This document shows, piece by piece, positions 21,579 through 32,465 of a stretch of 64,000 nt of DNA (position 1 is the stretch's first letter; every line of letters begins with the position of its first letter). Position numbers and translations under genes: made by a program. This stretch comes from Paramyrothecium sp. XJ0827 (Eukaryota; Ascomycota; Sordariomycetes; Hypocreales; Stachybotryaceae). The stretch is taken from NCBI GenBank assembly GCA_020881915.1, contig JAJFPB010000013.1:124001-188000 (forward strand), in the 5' to 3' direction. Below the pieces are notes generated by a model, which had not been told where the DNA came from, ran no database searches, and saw only the letters and a list, made by a program, of their open reading frames with translations.

Positions 21579-21845
21579 GTGAACGGTCGTTACGTTTGCC
21601 ACGATTACCTGAGTCGATTCTATAAGAATTCGTATAGATTGCAAGAACACAGGCGCGCACACCATTCTTCAACGCCAACCTATGAATGCCCAATCTGTAG
21701 TAAGGCGGAATGGACACGCTCTGGACTACTGAATCAGAAGTCGAAGGTACATCAAATAGGTCATTCTTGCGGTCTATGCGGTGAACTGTTTGCAAAGCCA
21801 TATTTACTCAAGGCTCATATGTATAAACATAGCCAACTAGAATAG
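21579..21845 (+). pseudogene. C2H2 zinc-finger protein fragment
   Basis: Three consecutive finger-like units occur. The first (YVCHDYLSRFYKNSYRLQEH) has lost its second Cys. The second (YECPICSKAEWTRSGLLNQK) has a C-x2-C pair and a weak His pair. The third, CGLCGELFAKPYLLKAHMYK followed by H, is a good C-x2-C-x12-H-x4-H. The frame ends at 21845. An upstream frame at 21214-21459 could be its N-terminal exon (it ends CKFRYC), but I cannot define the intron. Probably a decayed DNA-binding protein. Confidence 0.5.
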
Positions 21846-21905
21846 CCGACCCGAGGAGGTGAAGGATATGCATGAATAAGTCGCTTTAGCCTTTCCAACT
21901 TTACA

Positions 21906-22541
21906 TTATTGAGAAAATGAGAGTAGTAAAGGATCATATATAATACCATCGAATCGATGTGGGAGTAATGAACAGACGGAATCAGCGATAATGCAGCACA
22001 GTCTCATGACCTCGGATTCTATTCTGAAATTCACATGCTTCTCATAGGTTTGCTTCAAGATACAGACTTCTTCCCATGCTGCAACTTCCTCCCAGCAGGA
22101 AGCAGTGTTGTTGACTGTGCGTTGCACTGAGCGAAAGTGGTCCATTGGCTCACCCATGTTGTGTCGAAAGGAGGATGCGAGCAAATTTTCATGGCTATCG
22201 AGCTTCTCTTTAATGTCGAGCTCCGTGTTGCTATAGTCGATGGATTCCCAATATGCTATCAGCTCATTCATGAAATGGCCCGGTATCGGGATGCTAGTGG
22301 TCAACTCCGAGCTTGGAGACCAAGGCGTTTTCATTAGGCAACGAGCTTCAGAACTGAAAGCAATTGCTAACTGCTTTTCGAAATTGAACGGAAGCCTCTC
22401 AATGGTAAAAGACTGGGTGGTTGGAGAGGACATCTTAGATTGTTCAGAAAACCCGAGAGTTATAGCTAATAGCAGAACAGATTGTGGATGGGAGGAAGAA
22501 GTACGTGTGCCAGATTCGCGTTCATGTAGAGAAAGCGGCAC
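21906..22541 (-). CDS. Hypothetical protein, 211 aa
   Basis: Uninterrupted frame; the true start may be the internal Met at residue 37 (MSSPTTQSFTIERLPF). It is moderately hydrophilic, with helical character in LDIKEKLDSHENLLASSF and CILKQTYEKHVNFRIESE. A hydrophobic segment near residues 22-32 (VLLLAITLGF) exists only if the first Met is used. No family was recognised. Its neighbours are decayed genes, so it may itself be a relic. Confidence 0.35.
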   Translation of the reverse strand: MPLSLHERESGTRTSSSHPQSVLLLAITLGFSEQSKMSSPTTQSFTIERLPFNFEKQLAIAFSSEARCLMKTPWSPSSELTTSIPIPGHFMNELIAYWESIDYSNTELDIKEKLDSHENLLASSFRHNMGEPMDHFRSVQRTVNNTASCWEEVAAWEEVCILKQTYEKHVNFRIESEVMRLCCIIADSVCSLLPHRFDGIIYDPLLLSFSQ

Positions 22542-23067
22542 CTTGAGATCGAGTTTAAGCCTTCAAAACATTATCTAAATTTAACTTTAGTCGCCAGCCT
22601 GAGGGTAGTTTCGGGCTTGACGCCAGCTTTTCTGTCATGTCACGGTCATTGGATGGTATTGCGCATTGGCGCCAAGGGAAAAGTGAATATATTAAATTTA
22701 ATAAATTTAAGCCTGGCCGTCGTACCATTAATAGAACCCTGCTGAATGGCGTTACCAGCTACCCTTGCATCTGGTGCTCTTTACGAAGACCATTCACGAC
22801 ACACGCACTCCACAACTCGCCTGAGGGCATGGAACTACCCTGGGTGTTGTTAGGAACAAAGTACATGTCGACAGAATCGCTGTACGAAGTGACTTAGCAG
22901 GCATCTGTCCAAAGGGCTGAGGCTGAGGTTAAGGCTGAGGCTGAAACCCGCTCCAGAGAAGCATATGTATTCCTTCGTGCTAGAAATCACTCCCGTCCAA
23001 TACCATGCTATAACGAACGTTAACTCAAGCATAAGAGCGAAAGTATAACTCGATATTATAAGACACG
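22542..23067. other. Intergenic; short GGCTGAGGCTGAGG repeat
   Basis: No gene. A GGCTGAGGCTGAGGTTAAGG purine-rich repeat at about 22916-22946 lies upstream of the arrestin-like gene. Confidence 0.4.
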
Positions 23068-24439
23068 ATGCCTCACACTCCGCTCAAGTGCAGTGCGGCT
23101 CTAGCTATTATACTCGAGAAAGCGGAGCTGGGCGATGCCTTCACCCCTGGCGACATCCTTAGGGGCAAGGTGGTTCGTGAACAGCATGCCGTTAGCCCTC
23201 GCGCCCGCGTCCTCATTAAGCTGTGCGGGCGGACTAAAAGCAGGGTTCGACCGAGTAGCGGCAGCAGCGAAGTCACTGGCCGCTCACGCTTTCAATTGAT
23301 AGACGAGACGAAGTCCAGCCAGACACTCTATGATGGTCCGATTCATGTCCCCATAGGCGGAGCCCCCTGTCGTGGGCTTTTCAAATCACTATACCGACTC
23401 ATGTGCCTCCTGAACTAGTGAAGACGACATTCTGGAGCTACCTGCCTCTGGATCAGGAGAGTGTGGCACAGCAAATGCTACCGCCGACAATAGCTGCAAA
23501 AGGCGGCCACGTGGACGCGTTTGTGGAGTATTGGTTGGAGGCTAGCTTGCATAGTGATGGTCAGGGAAACATGTCTAGCACATCCAATGCCACATTGCCC
23601 TTTACGCTTCGGAACTATCGTACCACGCCACCTATCGTTGACGTCGACCTAAAAACGTTTGTGCGAATCCACGGCATTACCTCCAGGCGCCTCATTCCAG
23701 ATATGAAGGAAGCAACGCCAACGCCATCTTTCATGGCTAAGATCAAGACAATCATCCAGAGACCCCTGGTACCCACTTTTCGTTTTCGACTAGAAATACG
23801 GCTGCCCACAATAATTCAGCTCGAGCCCCCACGGGTCCAGAAAACAAGTACACGGTTCCTATAGCCGTTATGCTACGGATCATTCCATATTGGGAGGCTA
23901 CAAGCGAGATCATTCAAGGAGTGCCTCAGAAGGCACGAGTGATAGATTTGAGCTTGTGGCTCGAATCTACCTCACAAGCTTGCGGTGACGGACTCGTTTA
24001 CACCCAGGTAGACGAATGTAACAAAACAATTAACATTACAGCTCCGTCCAGCTCGTTGTTGCTTCAGAATCCCGTATATATACCATGCTCCGCCGATGTA
24101 TCCCCCGTCAACGTTGGTGAACTGATGGATTTGCGCTGTGGATATCATGGCCCAGTAGCTGATCCAAAGCCAGGTCCTAGCAATATCTACCCAACCATGG
24201 TAACATACAATATATTGCACACATATGAGCTCAAGTGGGCGGTGAAGCTTGAGCTTGCCGGTGAAAGTATCAGACCTATGGGCAAACTGCCGGTCCACGT
24301 AGTGGACGCGATCAATTTGCGAGCTTTACAAGCGAGGAACGTGGAACCAACACCTTGGGACGGAGAGACTACTCGCTCATGGACCCCACCGCTGCCGGAA
24401 TACGTGATGCCCCCAGCATTCACGGAAGAAGAGCAGTGA
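23068..24439 (+). pseudogene. Arrestin-like protein, two single-base frameshifts
   Basis: Starts MPHTPLKCSAALAIILE. The N-terminal domain shows LRGKVVREQHAVSPRARVLI and LYDGPIHVPIGG, matching fungal arrestin-N proteins. The second frame (23403-23864) continues ITIPTHVPPELVKTTFW and NATLPFTLRNY. The third (23870-24439) carries AVMLRIIPYWEATSEII, NIYPTMVTYNILHTYELKW and an AGESIRPM segment. The joins near 23371 and 23830 each need one extra base, in a T doublet and a C run. The repaired length would be about 455 residues, normal for the family. Arrestin-like proteins link membrane cargo to ubiquitin ligases or signalling; this one shows no PY motif. Pseudogene or assembly artefact. Confidence 0.7.
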
Positions 24440-25036
24440 TTGCAGCTTGTATCCCATCCTTTTCGGAGAAAAGCAGTAGCAGATGTGCTAAAGCAACGTG
24501 TCCCGAGTACGAGCATCCTCCTATTCAACCGCAATTGGCCGAACCTATCATAAAATAGTTTGTGTGGAGTTTGATAAACTGCTATGGATAGTCACCTATT
24601 TTGTACCTACCTAAGGTATAATCTACATGGCTAGGTCGACGTCGCGATCTGCTTTTTGTGGTTCACATGGGCTGGGAGATAGTAGATCGTGTTCGGTTGC
24701 AGATACTCTTTCTATAGCGGCTCATAAAGAAGTCTCAATGGATATTCCTCACTCATTTAATGTACTAGTATTATTTATCTATCTATAAACATAAGGTTAA
24801 TAGCTAGCCCTGATATAATCTACTTACCAGTTCGGTTTCTCTTAACGTTAACTTATTGAGTTTTGATACCAAAAAAAAAAAAAAAAATTTCATCACCAGC
24901 GAGGACGACATTTTTGAAAACAGCAACAAAAAAGCACCACAACACTCCTGCCTGCAGTTGAAAAGATTTCTGGGGACCATCATGTTTTCCCCAACATTGC
25001 TGTGCCCCAAAAACCCCTTTTTCGCTGCAGGCAGGA
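24440..25036. other. Intergenic with an A17 tract
   Basis: A run of 17 A (24871-24887) is the only feature. It could be the 3' tail of a retroposed sequence to its left, but I see no source gene and no target duplication. Confidence 0.45.
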
Positions 25037-25521
25037 TCAGACCACCAAATAACCGAGAGCAAGCCACGCAGAAGGAGCAACAAGTCGGTACCTGCCAACG
25101 AGCAACGACGTCATCCAAACATCGTTACACTCGCCCCAAAAACACAGCATCAGACGTGCAGTCGCTCGTCGCCCCGACACAGTTTGGAACGTCCCATAAC
25201 GACGAGCTGCCGAACAGAACCGTATCATCTCTCTCGCCGACAAATCACCAGCCATCCGGCATGCTACGATCGATGCCATAAAATACGTAGTCACAGACAG
25301 CTTGGTCCCCTGTCGCCCCCCGCGGTGAAGAAGGACTGCTCACCCTTCAACACCATCGTCAACGGCATGCGAGCGTCGACGAGAGGGCTCTCATACTCAG
25401 TAATTCGGCAACTCGGACCGGATGGAGCATTGCGAGCTTGGAAGATTGGTTGAGTGTCAGTCACGCAGTGGCTGCCGAGCTCCACAGAACGCAACAGAAC
25501 AGCCACATAGGAACCCAGCAT
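25037..25521 (-). pseudogene. Unrecognised minus-strand coding-like fragment
   Basis: Two frames join plausibly near 25290: ITEYESPLVDARMPLTMVLK and EQSFFTAGGDRG, then TTYFMASIVACRMAGDLSAR and FQTVSGRRATARLMLCFWG. Composition is protein-like, but I recognise no family. It lies between the A-tract and a solo LTR. Confidence 0.3.
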
Positions 25522-25640
25522 GAGGTTACCAGATCACAGCAGTTTGCTCAATTTCACAGCACACACAGAGATCCTGGGGAAACAGGACGGATGGAAACAG
25601 ACGATGCCGAGGCTGGGGGAGACTGTAGGTATGCAGAACC

Positions 25641-25751
25641 TGTTGGAGGTCACGTGTGCGGACGATCAAGTCTGTGGCAAACTGTATATAAGCGGTGACT
25701 CTTCCACCTCTCATTGTGTAACAAGCAACCTGCTATCTTCCCATTTCAACA
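25641..25751 (+). mobile_element. Solo LTR (subtype II) of the copia family
   Basis: 111 bp, TGTTGGAGG...TTTCAACA, almost the same as the 3' LTR at 20168-20278. It differs at about five positions, four of them T in the 20168 copy where this copy has C. It has a TATATAAGCGG box. The flanks GAACC and GTCCG are not a target duplication. Confidence 0.8.
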
Positions 25752-26194
25752 GTCCGGGTCCGGCAGTATTCAGCAGGGGAAAATAAAGGAGAAGAAGGCA
25801 CACTTCGCAGTTGACAAGTCATAAGTCAGCATTCCTATTGGCTACGCAGTCAGCATAATTACCGAGGCTTAGCCGTTCATAGCTTGGCTGCTGTAACTGA
25901 GTCTCTGTCCATGCACGGACCATCAATCATCATGATCCGCATGTCACGGTTGTGCTTGTTTTTCATCTCAACAATTTTTCAGACCATGGCTTAACATCGC
26001 TCCGACGGCCTCGTGACTGTATTTGAATTTAATCAACATACTGTCTCGATCGCTTTTCACGGCAATACGCGTGGTTTTCGTGTGCTTGACGGAGCTACGT
26101 TTTGCCGGAAGCCGATGCATTAGGCAGCATCTTACCCCAAATTCTGGGAGCTGCGATCTTGTGAACCTCCCTATTTCAGGCTCGAATCATCAGT
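25752..26194. other. No gene recognised
   Basis: Upstream region of the spliced gene that follows; no motif I can defend. Confidence 0.4.
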
Positions 26195-27396
26195 ATGAGC
26201 AAGCAAACCTTGCCCATAAGTTTCTCGTCGCAGAGAACGAGAAATGCATCTCTTGATTCACACACACCACCGGAGAGAACCACCGAGCTACTCCTGACAC
26301 CTCCTCCATCACAGCAGCGTGCAAAGCCGTCTTCTCATTTGCAAGTGTTAGAATTTTTGCGCACGCGTTCGGGCCGAACGAATCCACGAATCTCAACATC
26401 GCGCTTTAGACTCACGCCACAAGAATTCCAGAAGGTGGTCAAAGAACTGCAGTATCTTGGTCATAAGACCCGGCAGGTTAACCCCTTGAGCGCTTATCTG
26501 CGCCGAGTGCTAATAGAACTGCAGTTATGCTTATGACCCAACCACTGAGGTGTTCGAACTCTCTATGCCGTCAGTTGTTCATGATTATGTTTCTACTGCC
26601 TTTGCCGGCTTGATAACGGACTGGTTTCAAAAGTTGAAAACGGAAAGTGGCTACACAGGTAAATTCGCAGGCAGTATCAAGAATGTTGGATCTGCGAGCA
26701 TTTTCATGACAGAGACATCAAAGGACGGCGTCGCTCTAGAACGCCAACCTGATGCACAGTTCCAACACAAAGATGCGCAATTTCCAGGTACTCTGGTAGA
26801 GGTCTTGTACTCTCAAAATCTAAAAGATGTGGACAAGCGTGCATGGCAATACATACAGGACACTGAGGGCGCCATCAAATTGGTGATTGGCATCAGTATA
26901 AACTACAGCGGAAAACCCTCCACGTTATCGGTGTGGCGGCGACATCGCTTCCAGGAAGATGATGAAGAGCTGGAGACGCTCAGTGTCGAAAAGATAATTG
27001 ATGCCGAGGTGCGTAGTATTGGATACGTAATGTGCTTATTATTAACTTCGGCAGGAATTTCGGGATGCACAGGGTTCGCCTACGAACAAGGAAAAGGTCC
27101 TTTCTTTGACTCTCGACGACTTTGCTCCAGACGAACTGTGCGAAGGACTAGACCCCAAGACCATAAATATAACGTACCAACAACTTGCGGATATTGCCGA
27201 CGAGGCAGAGGCAATGCAAAAGGTACGAGAAATACCTACAAGCTACGGCATAAATTCTGGGAAGAAATTCAAGAAACGCAAGCGGCCATCTAGCTCTGCT
27301 GACGAGATCGAGTCTGAGGATGAGTCACGCTTTCGAGAGGACGAGAAGAGGGTGGAAAAAATAGCTGCTACCCAAGACCAGGACTATAGGATTTAG
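26195..27396 (+). CDS. Spliced gene, PD-(D/E)XK nuclease-like fungal family protein, 360 aa
   Basis: Three exons: 26195-26451, 26525-27008 and 27055-27396. The introns are 73 bp (GTATCT...CTAAT...CAG) and 46 bp (GTGCGT...TTAAC...CAG), and both joins keep the frame, giving 361 codons with the stop. After splicing the core reads YAYDPTTEVFELSMPSVVHD, then QPDAQFQHKDAQFPGTLVEV, LYSQNLKDVDKRAWQYI and IKLVIGISINYSGKPSTLSV. The D in PDAQF and the E-V-x-Y-S that follows fit the metal-binding D...E-x-[KY] pattern of PD-(D/E)XK-like folds. A Lys-rich acidic C terminus (KKFKKRKRP, then EDESRFRED) could direct it to the nucleus. This is one of the few clearly intact genes here. It sits beside the RecQ element. 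The catalytic assignment is inference. Confidence 0.65.
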
Positions 27397-27855
27397 TGAA
27401 ATGATAATTTTATATTACCGGCTTATCACCTGTGTGTCACCGCCGCCAAACGAAAGATCATTAGCGGGACCTTAAATGCACGCGATGACCAGGCAGATCT
27501 AGCCTTAAGAGTTGCACGGGCGACATCTTCAGCCATTACGCTACTCCGACTCAAAACTTTTGTTGACACAGTATGCGGCAATACGAGAGACAGGCTTCCC
27601 CAGCGGCCGCAAGCTCGGGAACAGCGTTGTCGCTTGTCTGCGCGTTCGTTTTGCGTGGGTAACTTTGCTGGTCTTTCTTCGGCCTTTAAATACAGTGACC
27701 GGCGAAATAAAAATAATATTGTCAGTTAAGGAGGCTACCATCCTTCAGAGACTACATCCTTTCACTCTTGTGCCTCTGCCCATGCAGTTATGAATAAATT
27801 CGCCTGCAATTGGGAACAACCGGTTGGCTCATTAGAATAAAGAAATACTAAAGTA
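27397..27855. other. No gene recognised
   Basis: Intergenic between the nuclease-like gene and the converging helicase remnant. Confidence 0.4.
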
Positions 27856-30110
27856 TCATCTACGACTCTTATCTCTTTGTTTATGAGGCTTCGCCTCTGT
27901 TTTGCCCTCAAGATGCATGCGGTCGATCCGGCCCTTGTCGGTCCCCGAAAGGATAGCATTCGGATACGCCGGGTTTATCGTCGGGGTTTCTGGACAACCA
28001 AATTCGGACCATTCTGTAACGCTCGACAGACCATTCCTCTTCTCGCAAAAATCACCAACACCTCCCTCGCGAAAATGCAAAGCATAAATGCTCCGTCACA
28101 TACGCCCACCTAACCCTATACCCAAGCACAGAAATCCCCTCTACAATCCAACCACCTCTTTGTATCCTTTTGTCTGCCTTAATGGGCAATCCTCCATTCT
28201 ATGCTCATCTTCCTCATCCCCCATTCGGCAAATCGCGCAACGCCCTGCCCAGCTTTCCAAATATCCCTCCAACTCGCTCGCCATCGCTGCTTCCTCCATT
28301 ATCTGCTTCCGGTTTTGCCATTCTTGGAATGCCATATCTCGTCTTTGCTTGTCGAATACCATCCGTGCCTCCGTATATCCATATCCATCTTCGTCTCCAT
28401 CTTTATCTTCATCTTCCACTCCTTTGCCCAATTCTTCATCCAATCGTCGGCATATATCGCACTTTTCTTCACCCTCTTCGCAACTTTCTCGGTCCGTCCG
28501 GCCATCCATTGCTATATCTAATATCTTTCGCCGGCATTCTTCCTTCTCCACATAATCCACGCTTCTCTCTTCTCTCTCTTCCTTACTCCGTCCGCTCTTA
28601 TCTGCCTTTGCCTTTCCCCACCTATCGGCCTCTTGCTTGTCCTGTTTCAACCACCGGCAAATGACAATCGCTTCGCTGACTTGCCCGTCTCGTCCCGCTC
28701 GCCCGCTTTCCTGCACGTAATCTCGTATTCGCTTCGGCATCCATGCATGCACCACCAACCGCACATCCGGTATGTCGATTCCCATACCCAATGCGTTCGT
28801 TGCCACCATGACTCTCTCTCCCATCATCCATGTCTGTAACCGGGCCTTCTTACCCTCTTTTGTGTCGACCTTATTGTAATATGTGCCGCAACCAAACATC
28901 TCCCTAATCCTTTACTCTTTCCACCGTCTCGCCGTAAATGATCACCTTGCCATCGTGTCCTTGCCTGATCCATGCCTCTACCACCTCTTTGATCTTCTTG
29001 TCTTCTGCCATCTGTGCCTCCTCTTCCTCCTGCTTCCAATTTCTCCGCCCTTCACCTCCTGCTTTCTTACTCGTATGCTCCACCTGATGATCCTGTACCG
29101 TATGTTGCGTCGTGTTGTCTTGCTTCGAAATACGACCGCCCGCCCGGGCTGTATGGCCGCCACCTTGTAAAACTCCGCCATCTCGTCCGGTCCCAACGTC
29201 GCTGTTAAAAATACCCTCTGCACCCCCACTCCCGAACCACCCGTCCAACCTCACTCAACTTGGGCCGGAACGTTGCGCTGCCGTCCATTAATGTGTGGCA
29301 CTCTTCCAAAATAACTCGGTCCAAAACGCCCTGGTTTTGTAACCGGTTAACGTAATCTCGGAACCCGGCCGTGACCGCCGACTCGGGCGTCACCAAAATT
29401 ATGCTTGCTGTTGGCGTTCCCTGCCGGCTGTTCCATATGCGATGTAATCTGGAACTCTGTGCAACGTTTGTGTAAATCCTCCTGCAATGCAACCAACGGC
29501 ACCACAACGATCGTTGTCTCCTCCGGTGAACAATATGCCGGCAACATGAACGATAAACTCTTGCCTCCACCCGTGCTTGTGATCTGGATAATCGGCGTTT
29601 CCCCCGCGATGATGGCTCGGATCACCTTCGAATCCATTTTCTTTCTCGTATCCAATTCTTCCATTCAACGGGTATGCTCATATCGATGCCTTCATCTTCC
29701 AACTGGCTTGACTGGCCTGACCGACTTGTCCGACTTGCCCTTGATTGTGCCGGCATCTTCTTGTCGCTAATTTTTTCTTCCTTATCCTCTTCTTCTCTCA
29801 CCTCTCCTGTATTCTCCTCATCGCTGCTGTAACCCTCGTCTTGATCGCTGTTGTGGTACTGCTTGCGGTATGCGATCTCTTCGCTCCATAAAAATGGGCT
29901 CACTTGGTCCGCACCCTTCACCATACCCTGCACCCGCTGCCAAAACGACAATGCCAACCATAAATACCAAACCAACAATTCCCCAACCTCTCTGGGAATA
30001 AAACGGTGGATAATCTTCGCCTGACCCGTTTGCTGGAAATTTTTATGGTAACGTACATGCATAGCGAGCGACACAGCATAGCGAGCGACACAGCATAGCG
30101 AGCGACACAC
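27856..30110 (-). pseudogene. RecQ-type helicase, telomere-linked-helicase-like, multiply frameshifted
   Basis: On the minus strand the N-terminal part (30110-29622) holds RFIPREVGELLVWYLWLALS, typical of the region upstream of fungal telomere-linked RecQ helicases. Next come Walker A TSTGGGKSLSFMLPA, LVTPESAVTAGF, the DEAH-box position LEECHTLMDGS, and VFLTATLGPDEM. Motifs V and VI follow: MVATNALGMGIDIPDVRLVV and VQESGRAGRDGQ. A C-terminal zinc-type segment (GRCAICRMGDEEDEHRMEDC) ends near 28141, with degraded sequence to 27856. Motifs occupy at least five frame segments (breaks near 29640, 29400, 29210, 28990 and 28900). Such helicases are often subtelomeric and amplify with chromosome ends. 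Confidence 0.85.
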
Positions 30111-30246
30111 TAAAAATCCTTACCTTAAATAAAAGATTTTAAAATTCTATTAAAAATTCTAACGTACATGTATAGCGAGTGGCCCAGCATAGCGAGTGGC
30201 CCAAAAATCTCAACCCCCAAGATGGAAACTTCAATAAAAACACAAC
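30039..30246. repeat. Terminal tandem repeats of the RecQ element
   Basis: Two blocks, each opened by TAACGTACATGNATAGCGAG, contain three units of AGCGAGCGACACAGCAT type (30048-30110) and two units of AGCGAGTGGCCCAGCAT type (30160-30200). The second block and its right flank resemble the inverted left edge of the window (1-105). Confidence 0.7.
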
Positions 30247-30608
30247 AGACCATTTGATCATTTAAAACTAATTACTATACTCATCCCCAGAGGCTAGAAT
30301 ATCTACCTTGCATGTTCTTGCATAGTAGAAGGCAAACCGAACATTGGGTATCGGGTTAGGGGTAAGAAAAAGTGCACGCGCGTTCCAAAACCGAAGAGGG
30401 TTAAGTAGGTCCCTTCTACTGCATGCTTTCAACCACATACACTGCACCTACGTTCTAAAACCCTAGGCAGGTAGGGTACATAGCCGTAGCGTCAACTGCG
30501 CCCGCGTTCAGGCTCGGTCTTGTGCTCTCTACGTAGGATTAGGTTATACCTGACTTCTCTGTACGAAGCTGCACCCGCGTTCCGGATCTTGAGGTCGGCT
30601 GAGCTCTG
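30247..30608. repeat. Degenerate interspersed motif array outside the RecQ element
   Basis: A G-C-[AG]-C-x2-[GA]-C-G-T-T-C motif recurs at about 60-70 bp spacing: GTGCACGCGCGTTCCAAAAC, TGCACCTACGTTCTAAAACC, TGCGCCCGCGTTCAGG and TGCACCCGCGTTCCGG. Single GGGTTAGGGG and AACCCTAGG words also occur. It resembles decayed subtelomeric repeat sequence, but no true telomere array is present. Confidence 0.5.
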
Positions 30609-31702
30609 TTAAACTGCGGCCATCAGCACCTCGCCATTTTTGCTGGCAGTAGGTATCACGCGAGCCTGCCAATCATAGCGAAACCGAAAGTCAGGAATGC
30701 CAAACTTTGGCTTGATGATGTGATTTGAGAACCTCTTGAAGTGCGCGTCTAGGCATCGAAGTCTAGCCCAGAAGGACGAATGCCACTTTGTTGGGTCTTC
30801 TTTCGGCAGCTTCTGTAGAAACTCTCGCGCAATCCTCTCCACTCTGTTAACCCGAGTGGCGTTGTCGACAGGTGTTTCAACTTCGACTTGAGGTGCGGTG
30901 TTAGGTAGAGTTTCGGTGCTGGTTCATCTGGAGTTTCAAGAGACGCCTCAGGCACGCCTGCGCAATCAACCTGTGTTTCTGGTTCCAGCTTCACTTCATG
31001 AATGAGAGGAGCTCGTTTCCAGTTTCCGGCTTGGTGGAGGACATGACTTCGCGGTCAAGCTGCATTTCATCCTGTAGCTGAGCATCAGGGTTCAGGGAAG
31101 ATTCCAGGCTGTGGTTAAGTTTCGCAGTTTGCGGTAGCAGAAGGATTCGGTGGCGCACTGGCATGGAAATCCGTGAGCTTCTGGTGTTGGATAACAATAC
31201 GCGGGTTCTCTGAGTACGATCTTTCGGAGCGAGGCGGAACGTCGGGTTTGAGATCGGATGTGAGCGGTGGGAGAGATGAGGGTCGTAGGGAGGTTCCATG
31301 TTGCCTCAAGTCTAGGAGGTGAGTTAGTAGAAGATGAGGATTGAGAAGGTGAAATTGGACTCCGGGAGGTCATGTAACCTCAACAGATGGCGAAGAGTTT
31401 TTCATCTGTTCGTCTTCGGCAGTCTCCTCCAGCGGTGGCTTCTTGGCAGGAGGTTCCAGGTCAATTTCTTCGTCATTTGCTTGGGTGGCTGTTTCAAGTT
31501 CCTTCGTCTCATGAATGTCGCCCATCACATGGATTTCGATGTACGGCCAATCCCGTCTCTGCTCCCTCTTCTCTCCCTTCCTTTTTTCTCCTCCCCCATG
31601 CTTTAGGTCGTCACTCCATCGAACGAAGCTCCGCCTGCTTGCTTCGCCACCTTGGGATGGCAGAGTTGTCGCCAATGCGGGTACCGGTATCATCGCCGCC
31701 AT
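30609..31702 (-). pseudogene. Unrecognised minus-strand gene fragment(s)
   Basis: A chain of frames reads in one direction. At 31702-31370 it is acidic and Glu-rich (HETKELETATQANDEEIDLE). At 31373-30991 it is Ser/Pro-rich. At about 30900-30609 it contains NRVERIAREFLQKLPKED and the aromatic C terminus IPDFRFRYDWQARVIP. Splicing could join them but I cannot fix junctions. No family was recognised. Confidence 0.3.
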
Positions 31703-32465
31703 CTCCCTCTCCAGACCTTCTTAATACCGGGTTCGATGCACGTACCAGTGCTTGCTGGTCACCACGGTCGTCCTCCGAGTGCGAGGGCTAAGGCTCCCGC
31801 CGGATTCCCTTCGCACGATCGCCGCGAGGCTGGGAATCCAGGTGCGGCAGTTAGACAAGTACATCCAGGCCGAGAAGCGCCTTGTCGCCGCCACTCGTGG
31901 TCACCTGGGATTCGTCGTCTTTCTGCCCGCGAGAGCCGGCCCTTGCTCGTTCAATAGAAGCGTCAAGGCGATGCTCGCAGAGAATAGGTTTGAGAGTCTT
32001 AGGTTGGTTAGAACCATGATGCCGCATCGCCCCGCGGGCGTATATTGCCAGGCCGGGCAAGAGGTGCTGGACGGCATAGGCAGCCAGATCGCCGAGGTGA
32101 AATTTGAAGCTTTGTTGAACTTTGGTGCGTGGTCGGGCAAGCCTTGCCCATGCTCTAGACGATCCGAGGAGTTGACTGCGCTGTAGTGTTTGGTGCAGTC
32201 TAGTTTTGCGATATCTTGCCTCCTCCCTTCCCCCAAATAGCCCTCGCTTACCGATAACTGGGTGCTGGGTGGGCCGGTGAGCGCGTTGTTAGGCGTCGCG
32301 CCAATAGCCGTCCTTGCCTGGTCCCGCCGTACACGAGCGACTTGAGGCCGCCATCTCCTGCTGATCTTTAGGCACGGGAAATTAGCCTGCATGGCAAGCT
32401 CGGCCACGAAGCTCTACCGATCTGCGACCCTTGTGTCCATCGACGTCAGCTTGAAGGCCTTGACA
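31703..32465. other. No gene assigned; possible 3' part of the helicase remnant
   Basis: Open frames exist on both strands (GC-rich). None carries a motif I can place, although the minus-strand frames would follow the SNF2 remnant. Confidence 0.3.

Noticed and set aside
24804..25281. Open frame through the A17 tract encoding a Lys-rich start
   Set aside because: The reading depends on the homopolymer, has no motif, and overlaps a more protein-like frame on the other strand.
30340..30370. GGGTTAGGGG as a telomere repeat near the RecQ element
   Set aside because: Only a single imperfect copy; no TTAGGG array, so no interstitial telomere is claimed.
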